Shown piece after piece: positions 40,854 through 48,801 of a DNA stretch of 64,000 bases; within the stretch, counting starts at the first letter, position 1; every line of letters starts with the position of its first letter. The notes beneath the pieces are model-generated. The model worked only from the letters and a program-made list of their open reading frames with translations. It was not told the DNA's origin and did not search any database. The stretch comes from CAYVOV01 sp964453525 (lineage in GTDB: Bacteria; Chloroflexota; Dehalococcoidia; Dehalococcoidales; UBA2162): the NCBI GenBank assembly GCA_964453525.1, contig CAYVOV010000002.1:62001-126000 (forward strand), given 5' to 3'. Both the position numbers and the translations under genes were made by a program.

Positions 40854-41111
40854 TCAACTAATTTCAGACATTTTCATATCGACTGCTGTTTCTATACCGA
40901 AATGTGCCGCCTGCTTTAAGTCCTCCAGAGCTTCCCTGGCCGTTTCACCCATGCCGACAGCAGTGAAGGGACGCCAGACAACATAGAAGTTACCACTTTC
41001 TTCATCAAATTCTATGTCTATTTCATTATCAGGCATCATCATCATCGCCCTTGCCTTCAAAGCAGGGTTAATTCTCATCCGATATAAAGCAGCCGTCGTG
41101 CTCTGTTGCAT
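40854..41111 (-). CDS. HicB-like small protein
   Basis: An 85-codon frame. The conserved part, IDIEFDEESGNFYVVWRPF, AVGMGETAREALEDLKQA, matches the partial RNase-H-like HicB fold found in antitoxins and in solitary proteins. There is no HicA toxin beside it. The true start may be one of four consecutive ATGs at 41045-41036, since those follow a GAAGGC ribosome site and give a standard HicB N-terminus. It lies between the methyltransferase and a small membrane gene in the PadR run. Confidence 0.6.
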   Translation of the reverse strand: MQQSTTAALYRMRINPALKARAMMMMPDNEIDIEFDEESGNFYVVWRPFTAVGMGETAREALEDLKQAAHFGIETAVDMKMSEIS

Positions 41112-41116
41112 TACAT

Positions 41117-41311
41117 CTATTTACTTTTCTTACCCGCAGCAGCTAGAGGTGCTACCGCAATCCAGAGGGTGATTGTTATCAGCATAGATGTTACATAGTT
41201 AATATCCGGCAGGCCAAGTTTAGGAATTATAACCGCATCCCAAAGAAGCATTAGAAAGAGTGCACTCAAAAAGAAACCGGGTACAGCAGCCAATATCCTG
41301 AAGTATCCCAT
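41117..41311 (-). CDS. Small two-helix membrane protein
   Basis: A 64-residue protein with two hydrophobic helices (ILAAVPGFFLSALFLMLLW and VTSMLITITLWIAVAPLAA) and a basic end. GGAGGATAG precedes ATG 41311. It lies in the PadR-led run directly after the regulator gene; targets of PadR repressors are often membrane proteins such as exporters. No family recognised. Confidence 0.6.
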   Translation of the reverse strand: MGYFRILAAVPGFFLSALFLMLLWDAVIIPKLGLPDINYVTSMLITITLWIAVAPLAAAGKKSK

Positions 41312-41331
41312 GTCTATCCTCCTACCATTTT

Positions 41332-41844
41332 TTATTCTCGGAGAATGTCTTCAATGTTATGATATGCCTGGACAAGAACCTGACGAATCCGTTCCGTCTT
41401 TTCTGAGTCCAGACTGCGAAATCCCTGGCCGAGCAAATGCTCAAGAGCGTGATATTCCTTCATCACCATTGCCATTCTGCCGATTTTCTTAAAGCTCCAT
41501 TTGCTTTTTATCTGGTTTCTTACACCGTCTGCCAGGTCTTTTTGCTTCACAAGAAACTGATTGCCTTCTTCCGTAATAGTATAGACTTTTTTACCGTCTT
41601 GTTCCACGGCACTGGCATATCCCATTTCCTCAAGCATCTGAAGCGTGGGATAGACAGCCCCGGGGCTTGGTTTGTAAAGTCCATGAGACTGTTCTTCAAG
41701 CTCACGGATAATCTCATAGCCGTGCCGCGGCTTATCTTTTATAAGGTCGAGTATAACGTATTTCAGGTCACCCTTCTGAAAAGAGCTCTCCCGCCGTCGA
41801 CCCCTGGAAAATCCTTCTCCATCGAAAATCCTGCCCCTAAACAT
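41332..41844 (-). CDS. PadR-family transcriptional regulator
   Basis: A 170-residue PadR repressor. The winged-helix signature GDLKYVILDLIKDKPRHGYE, LYKPSPGAVYPTLQMLEEMG and DGKKVYTITEEGNQFLVKQ is complete (about residues 25-100), and the C-terminal helix region (about 110-165) is the dimerisation part. The palindromic GATATATC repeats just upstream (41874-41910) are its likely operator. It leads a four-gene minus-strand run ending with the methyltransferase at 40211. Confidence 0.88.
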   Translation of the reverse strand: MFRGRIFDGEGFSRGRRRESSFQKGDLKYVILDLIKDKPRHGYEIIRELEEQSHGLYKPSPGAVYPTLQMLEEMGYASAVEQDGKKVYTITEEGNQFLVKQKDLADGVRNQIKSKWSFKKIGRMAMVMKEYHALEHLLGQGFRSLDSEKTERIRQVLVQAYHNIEDILRE

Positions 41845-41873
41845 AACGAACTCCTTTTTGTATTAATTAAATA

Positions 41874-41910
41874 GATATATCAAATAATATCACGATATAT
41901 CTAGATATAT
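41874..41910. promoter_or_regulatory. Palindromic operator candidate for PadR
   Basis: The 16-bp perfect palindrome ATATATCTAGATATAT (41895-41910) and three copies of GATATATC (41874, 41894, 41904 partly) lie 30-66 bp upstream of padR. Dyadic AT-rich operators are typical of the family. Confidence 0.65.
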
Positions 41911-42072
41911 TATAATAATGAACCACTATTTTGTCAAGAGGTTTTCCAAAAGGTACTAATCGGTTTTGGTTGAATTAAACACTCTTCCCCTTTATCTCCT
42001 TCAGGGCTTCGTCGTGGTTCCAGTAATGTCACCAGAGCTGAGCTCAGCCGAACGGTGAGCCTTCAGGGTGGA

Positions 42073-42128
42073 CCCCTCTCAAACGGTCCCCTGTTTTACT
42101 ATGCGATTATCCGCCTGTTTGAAAGGGG
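42073..42128. repeat. Dispersed inverted-repeat unit
   Basis: CCCCTCTCAAACGG (42073-42086) and CCTGTTTGAAAGGGG (42114-42128) frame the shared core ATGCGATTATCCGC. Related units are at 24299-24338 (reverse orientation) and 30854-30911. The rest of the space 41911-42222 holds no gene. Confidence 0.65.
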
Positions 42129-42222
42129 TAAGGGGTGAGGTAAACACATACCAATCAAATAAAAATAGAGCCATTAAAAAAGCGGTCTGATGAAATGCCG
42201 GGTAGTTTTTGAGGATACCGGT

Positions 42223-43218
42223 CTAAAGTTTTGAGAAACTCTGGAGTTGACTATATTCTATAAGACCGCTCTCGGCAATGTTTTCTATTTCAATCCCCGA
42301 TTCAACGGCTGCCGCCACCGGATTCAGACCGCCGAGCTGAACTACTCCAATGCGGTTCATTGCCACCGGTATCTGGCAGAGCGACTCACTGATATTCCCC
42401 AGGGCGAAAACACCGCCAATGCCGGCATCTTTCAGCACGGCAAGTTTTTCTTCTACAAGCTGTTTCGCCGGTGCCGGTATTGTCCGGAAAACGCCGAGTA
42501 TTTTACCGCTGCCGGTTCCAGCGGCCTGGCCGACACTTGTCATCCGGGCACGGATAAATTGCTCGGAGGGGTCAAGAGAGGTACCGGAATAATCGATTAT
42601 GGCGACGAAGCGCCGCGGCCTTGAATTCCTGATTTCCAGGACGCCTCCGAACCTGAACTCGGTGGGTACACCAGCCTTGAGAAGCACTCCGTTTATAACA
42701 ACGCTGCAAACGGTGGCCAGCCCTGTATAGCCTGCCGGCACCACTACCGAGCCGAGCTTTTCACCTGCCGGGGCTATTGCCACCAGGTCGCTGACGCACA
42801 ATCCGGCCTTGAACACTTCTTTCATTACTGACAGCGCCTTCTTGAACTTCCTCTCGGGGATGAGTGAGGTATTTATCGGTAGCTGCCCGGTGCGGCTTTC
42901 GGGGTCGAAGGTGCTCTCATAGGCAAGTAACTCCAGCTTCTCTCTGACGAAGCCAAGGTGCTGCGACGCCAGCGCTTCCTTAACTTCCTGCTGCCCTTCC
43001 GGAGTAATCAACCTGCCATCACGACCACCCGGAATAGTAAAGCCGCGCTCGTCGGCTATTCTCAGGTGATACCTGACAGCTCTTTCACTTAAAAAAACGC
43101 CCTCGTTTTCAAGACGACGGGCAATCGTAATCGACCCGATTGGTTCCGAGGACTCGCTTAAAACCTTTAGAATGGATATTAGCTTACTTTCGGCGTCTGC
43201 GCCGACACCCTGCTCCAT
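42223..43218 (-). CDS. nrpR: NrpR-family nitrogen regulator (copy 1)
   Basis: A 331-residue repressor. An N-terminal winged helix (about 10-75; KVLSESSEPIGSITIARRLE, SERAVRYHLRIADERGFT) is joined to one NrpR effector domain (about 95-330; INTSLIPERKFKKALSVMKE, VPAGYTGLATVCSVVINGVL, GLNPVAAAVESGIEIENIAE). In methanogens NrpR represses nitrogen genes and is released by 2-oxoglutarate. A paralogue (49495-50493) sits in the glutamate synthase operon. This copy is separated from the nadE end of that cluster by an assembly gap, so their spacing is unknown. Confidence 0.9.
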   Translation of the reverse strand: MEQGVGADAESKLISILKVLSESSEPIGSITIARRLENEGVFLSERAVRYHLRIADERGFTIPGGRDGRLITPEGQQEVKEALASQHLGFVREKLELLAYESTFDPESRTGQLPINTSLIPERKFKKALSVMKEVFKAGLCVSDLVAIAPAGEKLGSVVVPAGYTGLATVCSVVINGVLLKAGVPTEFRFGGVLEIRNSRPRRFVAIIDYSGTSLDPSEQFIRARMTSVGQAAGTGSGKILGVFRTIPAPAKQLVEEKLAVLKDAGIGGVFALGNISESLCQIPVAMNRIGVVQLGGLNPVAAAVESGIEIENIAESGLIEYSQLQSFSKL

Positions 43219-43299
43219 AACAGGCTTTTTACTCCTTCGGATAGTTATGTTGATATTATACCACGAAGGTTATGAAAGCCAAACAATACATGTTTTCAG

Positions 43300-43520
43300 G
43301 GGGAGGTATTAGAAAGAGGGTGGCGGGGCGTAAAAACACCCCCCCCAAAAAAAACCCCCGGTTTATAATTTTTTTTTTTTTTAAGAATTTTAGTATTTAA
43401 AAAAAGATNNNNNNNNNNAATTTTTTTTTTGGGGTTTTTTTAATTTCAGGGGGGGGCGGTCTACACCGCCCCCCCACCCTCTTCAACCCCCGGTGTTAAT
43501 ATTTAGTTATTAGTGCAGGA
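43300..43520. other. Assembly gap and low-complexity flanks
   Basis: Ten N bases (43409-43418) mark a scaffold join. The flanks are unnatural homopolymer runs (CCCCCCC, AAAAAAAA, TTTTTTTTTTT, GGGGGGGG) that look like collapsed or erroneous sequence. No gene is called from 43219 to 43860; the part from about 43520 to 43735 includes a copy of the dispersed TGAGCCTGTCGAAGGG repeat (about 43631). Confidence 0.85.
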
Positions 43521-43860
43521 TTTGCCTTCTTTAACTCATTGTACATCCACGGGCTCCGCCCCTCTAAACACCCCCTGTAGGCCACTTCTAATGATTCCTT
43601 TTTACTTCTCCCTTTTGTAAAGAGCTTGCCCTGAGCCTGTCGAAGGGGAAACTGAGAGGGATTTTTAAAATAGCCCTTAATCCCCCTTTATGAAAAGGGA
43701 AAATTGATTCTGGCAGATGGGCTTTACTTTTCTAACATACTTCTATTTTCGCAATGGCAGGTGAGGCCATCTCAAGCACTATGGTTGCGCCGAAATAATA
43801 GGCAATGCTGCGCTTGGGCACTCTTGGGAATCACCGGCCAGGGCGATTCTTTTGCCGGTT

Positions 43861-45636
43861 CTAGGCACCCTTGAAGCGGTTGGTGATGGGCAGTCTGCGG
43901 TCTCTGCCGAAGGCTCTGGGGGTAATCTTGACCCCAGGCGGCGCCTGCCGGCGCTTGTACTCGCTGCCGTCGACAAGCCTAGCGGCGCGCTTCACCGCCT
44001 GCTCATCGATGCCCATATCTATAATCTGCTCGATACTTTTGTCTTCCTCGACATAAGCAGTCAGAATGGGGTCGAGTACTTCATAGGGAGGCAAACTATC
44101 GGTGTCCTGCTGGTCCGGACGCAGTTCAGCGGAAGGCGGTTTCTCTATTATGCTGGCTGGTATGAGCCCTGACCCACCTACCGAATTTCTATATCTGCAT
44201 AACTCATAGACCATTGTCTTGGGCACATCCTTAATTACGGCAAAGCCGCCGGCCATGTCCCCATAGAGCGTCGTGTAGCCGGTAGCCATCTCACTCTTGT
44301 TCCCGGTGGTAAGGACAAGCCAGCCGAACTTATTTGAAACCGCCATCAGAAGATTGCCTCTGATACGCGCCTGCAGATTTTCCTCGGCCACGCTCGGCTC
44401 AGTGCCCTCGAAAGTCTCAGCCAGCATATCAAGATAAGCTTTGAATGCCTTCTCGATTGGTATCGTTATCAACCTTATGCCCAGCTCGCGGGATAAGAGC
44501 TCAGCATCCGAAATACTTCCCGGAGAGGAATAACGCGAAGGCATGGCAATGCCGACCACGTTCGAGCTGCCCAGGGCATCCACGGCAATCGCTGCCACCA
44601 GAGTCGAATCTATTCCCCCGGAAAGACCTATCAGCACCTTCTCGAAACCGTTTTTGCGTATGTAATCATGCGTCCCCAGCACCAGCGCATCATAGACCTC
44701 TCCCGGAAATCCTTTCGTCTCAATATTCCTCTTTTTCAGCGCCGGTTTCTTCTCGACTAACGTCTTTTCCGAGACAAGTACTTTATTGCTCTGTCTTCCC
44801 TGTTCTTCCCGCAGCAGGATTTCCTTTCTCCACCGTGAATCGTGAAGACGTGCCCGGAAAACGGACTCGGTATCGAGGTCGGCAATAATCAGGTCTTCTT
44901 CAAACTGCTTTCCCCGGGCAATCAAATTCCCTTTCTCGTCCAGTATCAGGCTGTTACCATCAAAGACAAGTTCATCCTGCCCGCCCACCAGGTTATTATA
45001 TGCCACTATAGCCACGTTATCCGAGGCACGTGTATCAAGCATTCTCTGTCTGTCATTTCCTTTACCAAAGTGATATGGTGAAGCGCTGATGTTGATAATA
45101 ACCTCAGCCCCGGAATATGCCTGAGAGGTGGCAGGACCGGCTTCGTACCAGATATCCTCACAGATGTTAATACCAATACTGTTGCCGGCAATAACGTAGA
45201 CCGGGCATTCCGTCCCGGCCCGGAAATAGCGGTTCTCATCGAATACGCCGTAGTTCGGCAGGAATATCTTGTGATAGACGCCGGCAAGCTTACCATCATG
45301 AATTATGGCGGCCGCATTGTAAATGTCTTCCTCGGCATCTACGAAACCAACAATGACGCTAATTCCTGAAGAAGCATCTATTATCTTCTCCAGAGACCGC
45401 AGGTTCTCATCAATGAACTGCGGCTTGAAGAGGAGGTCTTCGGGCGGATAACCACAGATGGCAAGCTCGGGAAAAGTAAGAAGGTCAACACCCGAAGACC
45501 TGGCTTCGTCAATAGCTTTCAGGATTTTCTTTCTATTGCCGGTAAAATCTCCAACGGTAGTATTAATCTGAGCCATGCCGATTCGCAGCCAGCGTGTTCC
45601 TCCGGACTGCGCCGCGGCTCTATGAAACTGGTGCAT
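43861..45636 (-). CDS. nadE: Glutamine-dependent NAD+ synthetase
   Basis: A 591-residue two-domain enzyme that amidates nicotinate adenine dinucleotide to NAD+ using glutamine nitrogen. The N-terminal nitrilase-type glutaminase domain (about 15-270) has Glu in LLTFPELAICGYPPEDLL, Lys in GVYHKIFLPNYGVFDENRYF and the nucleophile Cys in IGINICEDIWYE. The synthetase domain (about 310-575) has the pyrophosphate loop VLIGLSGGIDSTLVAAIA. GGAGG precedes ATG 45636. It lies 63 bp after glnA, so is co-oriented with glutamine production. Confidence 0.92.
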   Translation of the reverse strand: MHQFHRAAAQSGGTRWLRIGMAQINTTVGDFTGNRKKILKAIDEARSSGVDLLTFPELAICGYPPEDLLFKPQFIDENLRSLEKIIDASSGISVIVGFVDAEEDIYNAAAIIHDGKLAGVYHKIFLPNYGVFDENRYFRAGTECPVYVIAGNSIGINICEDIWYEAGPATSQAYSGAEVIINISASPYHFGKGNDRQRMLDTRASDNVAIVAYNNLVGGQDELVFDGNSLILDEKGNLIARGKQFEEDLIIADLDTESVFRARLHDSRWRKEILLREEQGRQSNKVLVSEKTLVEKKPALKKRNIETKGFPGEVYDALVLGTHDYIRKNGFEKVLIGLSGGIDSTLVAAIAVDALGSSNVVGIAMPSRYSSPGSISDAELLSRELGIRLITIPIEKAFKAYLDMLAETFEGTEPSVAEENLQARIRGNLLMAVSNKFGWLVLTTGNKSEMATGYTTLYGDMAGGFAVIKDVPKTMVYELCRYRNSVGGSGLIPASIIEKPPSAELRPDQQDTDSLPPYEVLDPILTAYVEEDKSIEQIIDMGIDEQAVKRAARLVDGSEYKRRQAPPGVKITPRAFGRDRRLPITNRFKGA

Positions 45637-45699
45637 TCTATATCCTCCAGCGCTGAACTACCACTGAATTATTACCCGAAATATAAAGACGAATCAACT

Positions 45700-47043
45700 T
45701 TACAGGATTGGTAAATACCTGTCTAGCTCGTACTCGGTAACCTGCGTCCGATAATGGTCCCACTCAATTTTCTTGTTCTGGATGAAAGCATTAAAGACAT
45801 GGTCGCCGAGCGCTTTATGCACAAGCTCACTTTTTTCAGTGAGCAGGACTGCTTCAAGAAGGCTGGCCGGTAATGTACCGATGCCCCTTTCTTCCCTCTC
45901 CACCTCACTCATTTCATAGACATTTTCCTCTATAGGCGCAGGCGGCTCCATCTCTTTCTCGACACCTTCCAGCCCGGCGGCGAGCATGACGCTGAAAGCA
46001 AGGTAGGGATTGCAGGCAGGGTCAGGCGACCGGAACTCAATCCGGGTGGCATTCTCCTTGCCCGGCTGGTATTCAGGGACACGAATCAAATCCGCCCGGT
46101 TGCGCCGCGCCCAGGAAAGGTATACCGGTGCCTCATAACCAGGCACAAGACGCTTATAGGAATTCACCCACTGGTTGGCAACGCAGGTGATTTCAGGGGC
46201 GTATTTAAGCAGCCCGGCTATGTAGCTCTTGGCCACTTTTGACAGGAAGTAATTATCGCTGGCATTGAAGAAAGCGTTTTTACCACCTTTGAAAAGGGAC
46301 TGGTGGACATGCATACCGCTGCCGTTTATGCCGAATATTGGCTTGGGCATGAAGGTAGCGTACACACCGTGCCTCAGGGCGACCTGTTTTACAACCAGCC
46401 GGTAAGTCATTACATTATCCGCCATCGTCAGGGCATCGGTATACCTCATGTCAATTTCGTGCTGGCTGGCAGCTACCTCATGGTGAGAATATTCAACAGC
46501 AATGCCAAGCTCTTCCAGAGCAAGAACGGTGTCTCTTCTCATATCGGTAGCAGTATCGAGCGGGGTCATATCGAAATATCCGCCCTCATCCAGCCCTTCC
46601 GTGCTTTTTGAATCTTTAAAATAGAAGTACTCAAGCTCAGGTCCAACATAGAAGGTATAGCCTAAGTCAGCGGCACGCTTCAGGTTTCTCTTCAGGACAA
46701 ATCTGGGGTCGCCCTCAAACGGTTCTCCACCCGGCCTTAAAACGTCACAGAACATCCGGGCTACGGCACGGTGCTCACGCGGCCGCCACGGCAGCAGGTA
46801 GAACGTTTCGGGGTCGGGCATGGCAACCATGTCACTCTCATCAATGCGGGCAAAACCTTCAATAGAGGAGCCATCAAATCCCATACCATTTTCAAGGGCT
46901 CCTTCCAGTTCTTCTACAGTAATGGCAAAGCTCTTCAGTACGCCAAGGATATCGGTAAACCAGAATCTAATGAATTTGACATCATGCTCCTTCGCCATCT
47001 TTAATACATAATCCTTTGCCTCATCTTTACTTTTACCGGTCAT
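45700..47043 (-). CDS. glnA: Glutamine synthetase, type I-alpha
   Basis: A 447-residue ammonia-assimilating enzyme. The N-terminal beta-grasp (about 15-100; RFWFTDILGVLKSFAITVEE, GFDGSSIEGFARIDESDM) and the catalytic domain (VGPELEYFYF, HHEVAASQHEIDMRYTDALT, NGSGMHVHQSL, and the R-rich NQWVNSYKRLVPGYEAPVYL) are complete. The length and lack of the 25-residue insert fit the GSI-alpha class, which is not adenylylated. An inverted repeat at the promoter (47081-47110) suggests repressor control. It lies between glnK and nadE. Confidence 0.94.
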   Translation of the reverse strand: MTGKSKDEAKDYVLKMAKEHDVKFIRFWFTDILGVLKSFAITVEELEGALENGMGFDGSSIEGFARIDESDMVAMPDPETFYLLPWRPREHRAVARMFCDVLRPGGEPFEGDPRFVLKRNLKRAADLGYTFYVGPELEYFYFKDSKSTEGLDEGGYFDMTPLDTATDMRRDTVLALEELGIAVEYSHHEVAASQHEIDMRYTDALTMADNVMTYRLVVKQVALRHGVYATFMPKPIFGINGSGMHVHQSLFKGGKNAFFNASDNYFLSKVAKSYIAGLLKYAPEITCVANQWVNSYKRLVPGYEAPVYLSWARRNRADLIRVPEYQPGKENATRIEFRSPDPACNPYLAFSVMLAAGLEGVEKEMEPPAPIEENVYEMSEVEREERGIGTLPASLLEAVLLTEKSELVHKALGDHVFNAFIQNKKIEWDHYRTQVTEYELDRYLPIL

Positions 47044-47068
47044 TTTTCGTCTCCTTTAAATTACTCTT

Positions 47069-47110
47069 ATTATAATTAACTTGTTAAGATAGTATACCAT
47101 TTATTAACAA
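47069..47110 (-). promoter_or_regulatory. glnA promoter with inverted-repeat operator candidate
   Basis: On the minus strand a TATAAT -10 (forward ATTATA at 47069-47074) has no good -35. Just upstream TTGTTAA (47081-47087) and TTAACAA (47104-47110) form a widely spaced inverted repeat around GTATAC. This could be a NrpR- or GlnR-type site; only the repeat is observed. Confidence 0.5.
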
Positions 47111-47142
47111 CATTTTGCCCACATAAAAACCTCCAAAAATGC

Positions 47143-47481
47143 TCAAATAGCGTTTTCATCTCTATCGCCGGTCCTGATGCGTACTATTCCATCAACCGGA
47201 ATGATAAAAATTTTACCGTCGCCTATTTCACCGGTTCTGGCATTGGCGACAATTGCATCAAGGGCAGCAGATACGTCATCATCAAGGACGACAAGCTCGA
47301 TTTTAAGCTTCGGCAGTAAATCCACCCGGTATTCTCCTGCCCGCCACTGCAGAGGAATACCTTTCTGCCTGCCCCGACCGCTGACCTCACTTACCGTCAT
47401 GCCGAAATAGCTTCTCTCTTCAAGTGCTTTCTTGACATCCTCAAGACTCTCCTCCCGGATAATCGCCTCTATCTTCTTCAT
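47143..47481 (-). CDS. glnK: PII signal protein (GlnK type)
   Basis: A 112-residue PII protein that senses 2-oxoglutarate and ATP/ADP and controls AmtB. The B-loop and T-loop core is GRGRQKGIPLQWRAGEYRVD with LLPKLKIELVV after it; the C-loop is VDGIVRIRTGDRDENAI. Gln39 and Lys40 are present but Tyr51, the uridylylation site, is Trp in this protein. It overlaps amtB by 4 bp, the conserved glnK-amtB arrangement, though here amtB comes first. Confidence 0.93.
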   Translation of the reverse strand: MKKIEAIIREESLEDVKKALEERSYFGMTVSEVSGRGRQKGIPLQWRAGEYRVDLLPKLKIELVVLDDDVSAALDAIVANARTGEIGDGKIFIIPVDGIVRIRTGDRDENAI

Positions 47482-48707
47482 CGCAGCACTCCCCCGTATG
47501 CCCTTTCGCCATGCTGTGACAGGTCAAGCCCGATTGTTTCTTCCTGCTTACCCACTCTCAAACCGATAGTTACATCGACAAGTCTGCCAAGTATCCAGGT
47601 AACAATAAAAGCAAAAGCAGCAACGACCACAATGCTCAACAGTTGCACCAGTACCTGCCCGCCGTTGCCCTCGAACAGACCGGGCGTCCCGGCGACTGCC
47701 GAACTGGCAAAGATACCTGTCGCCAGAGCTCCCCACATACCACCCATACCGTGAACGGCAAAAACGTCCAAGGAATCATCGAATCCCAGTTTGTTCTTTA
47801 GCAGGATTATGCCGTAATAGCTGATTATTGAGACACCGATACCTATTGGAATACCGGCCATCGGAGTGACAAAACCGGCAGCCGGAGTAATCGCCACCAG
47901 ACCGGCGACAGCCCCGGTAACGGTACCGAGTAAACTGGGACGGCGGTGGAGCCAGCTTATCATCATCCAGGTGAAGCCGGCCGCCGCTGCCGAGATATTG
48001 GTGGCGACAAAAGCGTTGGCAGCCGTGCCATCAGCGGCTAGGGCGCTGCCGGCGTTGAATCCGAACCAGCCGAACCAGAGCAGACCGGCACCGAGCGCTA
48101 CCATCGGGATACTATTCGCCTCCATTAATTCACGGGGGAATCCCCTGCGCCGTCCAAGTAACATCACCAGAGCCAGCGCCGATACACCGGCATTGATGTG
48201 GACCACGGCTCCACCGGCGAAGTCGAGAGCGCCGATACCTCCCAGCCAGCCGCCATCGCCCCACACCCAGTGGCATACCGGTGTATAAACAAAAGTTAAC
48301 CACAAAGCCGAAAATACCATCAGGGCACTGAATTTTATCCTCTCTACCACAGCACCGGTAATCAGGGCAACGGTGATGATGGCAAACATACACTGAAAAG
48401 CCATAAAGACAAGATGGGGTATTGAAGTGGCATAGACATCAGAAGGCTCCATACCTACACTCCTGAGGCCGATAAAATTCAGCTTTCCGATAAATCCCCC
48501 GACATCGGGGCCAAAGCTCAGACTGTAACCCCAGAGCACCCAGATTAGTCCGGCAAGGCCCATGATTGCGAAGCTCATCATGATTGTGGAAAGCAGGTTT
48601 TTGCGCCTTGCCATACCTCCATAAAAAAGAGCGAGTCCCGGAGTCATTAGCAGAACAAGCGCCGCTGAGACCAGGACCCAGGCAGTATCACCAGAACTAA
48701 CGGGCAT
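47478..48707 (-). CDS. amtB: Ammonium transporter (Amt family), glnK-linked
   Basis: A 409-residue Amt channel without the extended signal region of the copy at 38631. Eleven membrane helices, the first His in GALDFAGGAVVHINAGVSAL and the second in FAVHGMGGMWGALATGIFA, FGWFGFNAGSALAADGTAA, and the ADVTIGLRVGKQEETIGLD-type C-tail are present. The start is ATG 48707 with AGGAGG upstream. A four-box 11-bp repeat array lies 41-79 bp upstream. It is translationally coupled to glnK. Confidence 0.93.
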   Translation of the reverse strand: MPVSSGDTAWVLVSAALVLLMTPGLALFYGGMARRKNLLSTIMMSFAIMGLAGLIWVLWGYSLSFGPDVGGFIGKLNFIGLRSVGMEPSDVYATSIPHLVFMAFQCMFAIITVALITGAVVERIKFSALMVFSALWLTFVYTPVCHWVWGDGGWLGGIGALDFAGGAVVHINAGVSALALVMLLGRRRGFPRELMEANSIPMVALGAGLLWFGWFGFNAGSALAADGTAANAFVATNISAAAAGFTWMMISWLHRRPSLLGTVTGAVAGLVAITPAAGFVTPMAGIPIGIGVSIISYYGIILLKNKLGFDDSLDVFAVHGMGGMWGALATGIFASSAVAGTPGLFEGNGGQVLVQLLSIVVVAAFAFIVTWILGRLVDVTIGLRVGKQEETIGLDLSQHGERAYGGVLR

Positions 48708-48747
48708 AATTGAACCTCCTTTTTTTGTTCCAGTTTAGCCCGCTATT

Positions 48748-48786
48748 GTTACAAACATATTACAGGAATGTGAATTTTATGTTACA
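48748..48786 (-). promoter_or_regulatory. GlnR-box-like array upstream of amtB-glnK
   Basis: On the minus strand four hexamers repeat at exactly 11 bp: TGTAAC (48786-48781), ATTCAC (48775-48770), TGTAAT (48764-48759) and TGTAAC (48753-48748). A -10-like TAAACT follows at 48737-48732 without a consensus -35. The array matches the one at 38346-38406 and lies directly downstream of the GlnR-like gene. Confidence 0.72.
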
Positions 48787-48801
48787 GATGGGGGGGGGCA
48801 G

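Noticed and set aside
43779..43976. 65-residue minus-strand frame with a ferredoxin-like CPSAAL segment
   Set aside because: Overlaps the nadE end in another frame and has only one Cys; the resemblance is not enough.
47069..47140. GlnR-type four-box array upstream of glnA
   Set aside because: Only two hexamers (GTTAAT, GTATAC) fall at an 11-bp step; the rest are out of phase, so it is reported only as an inverted repeat.
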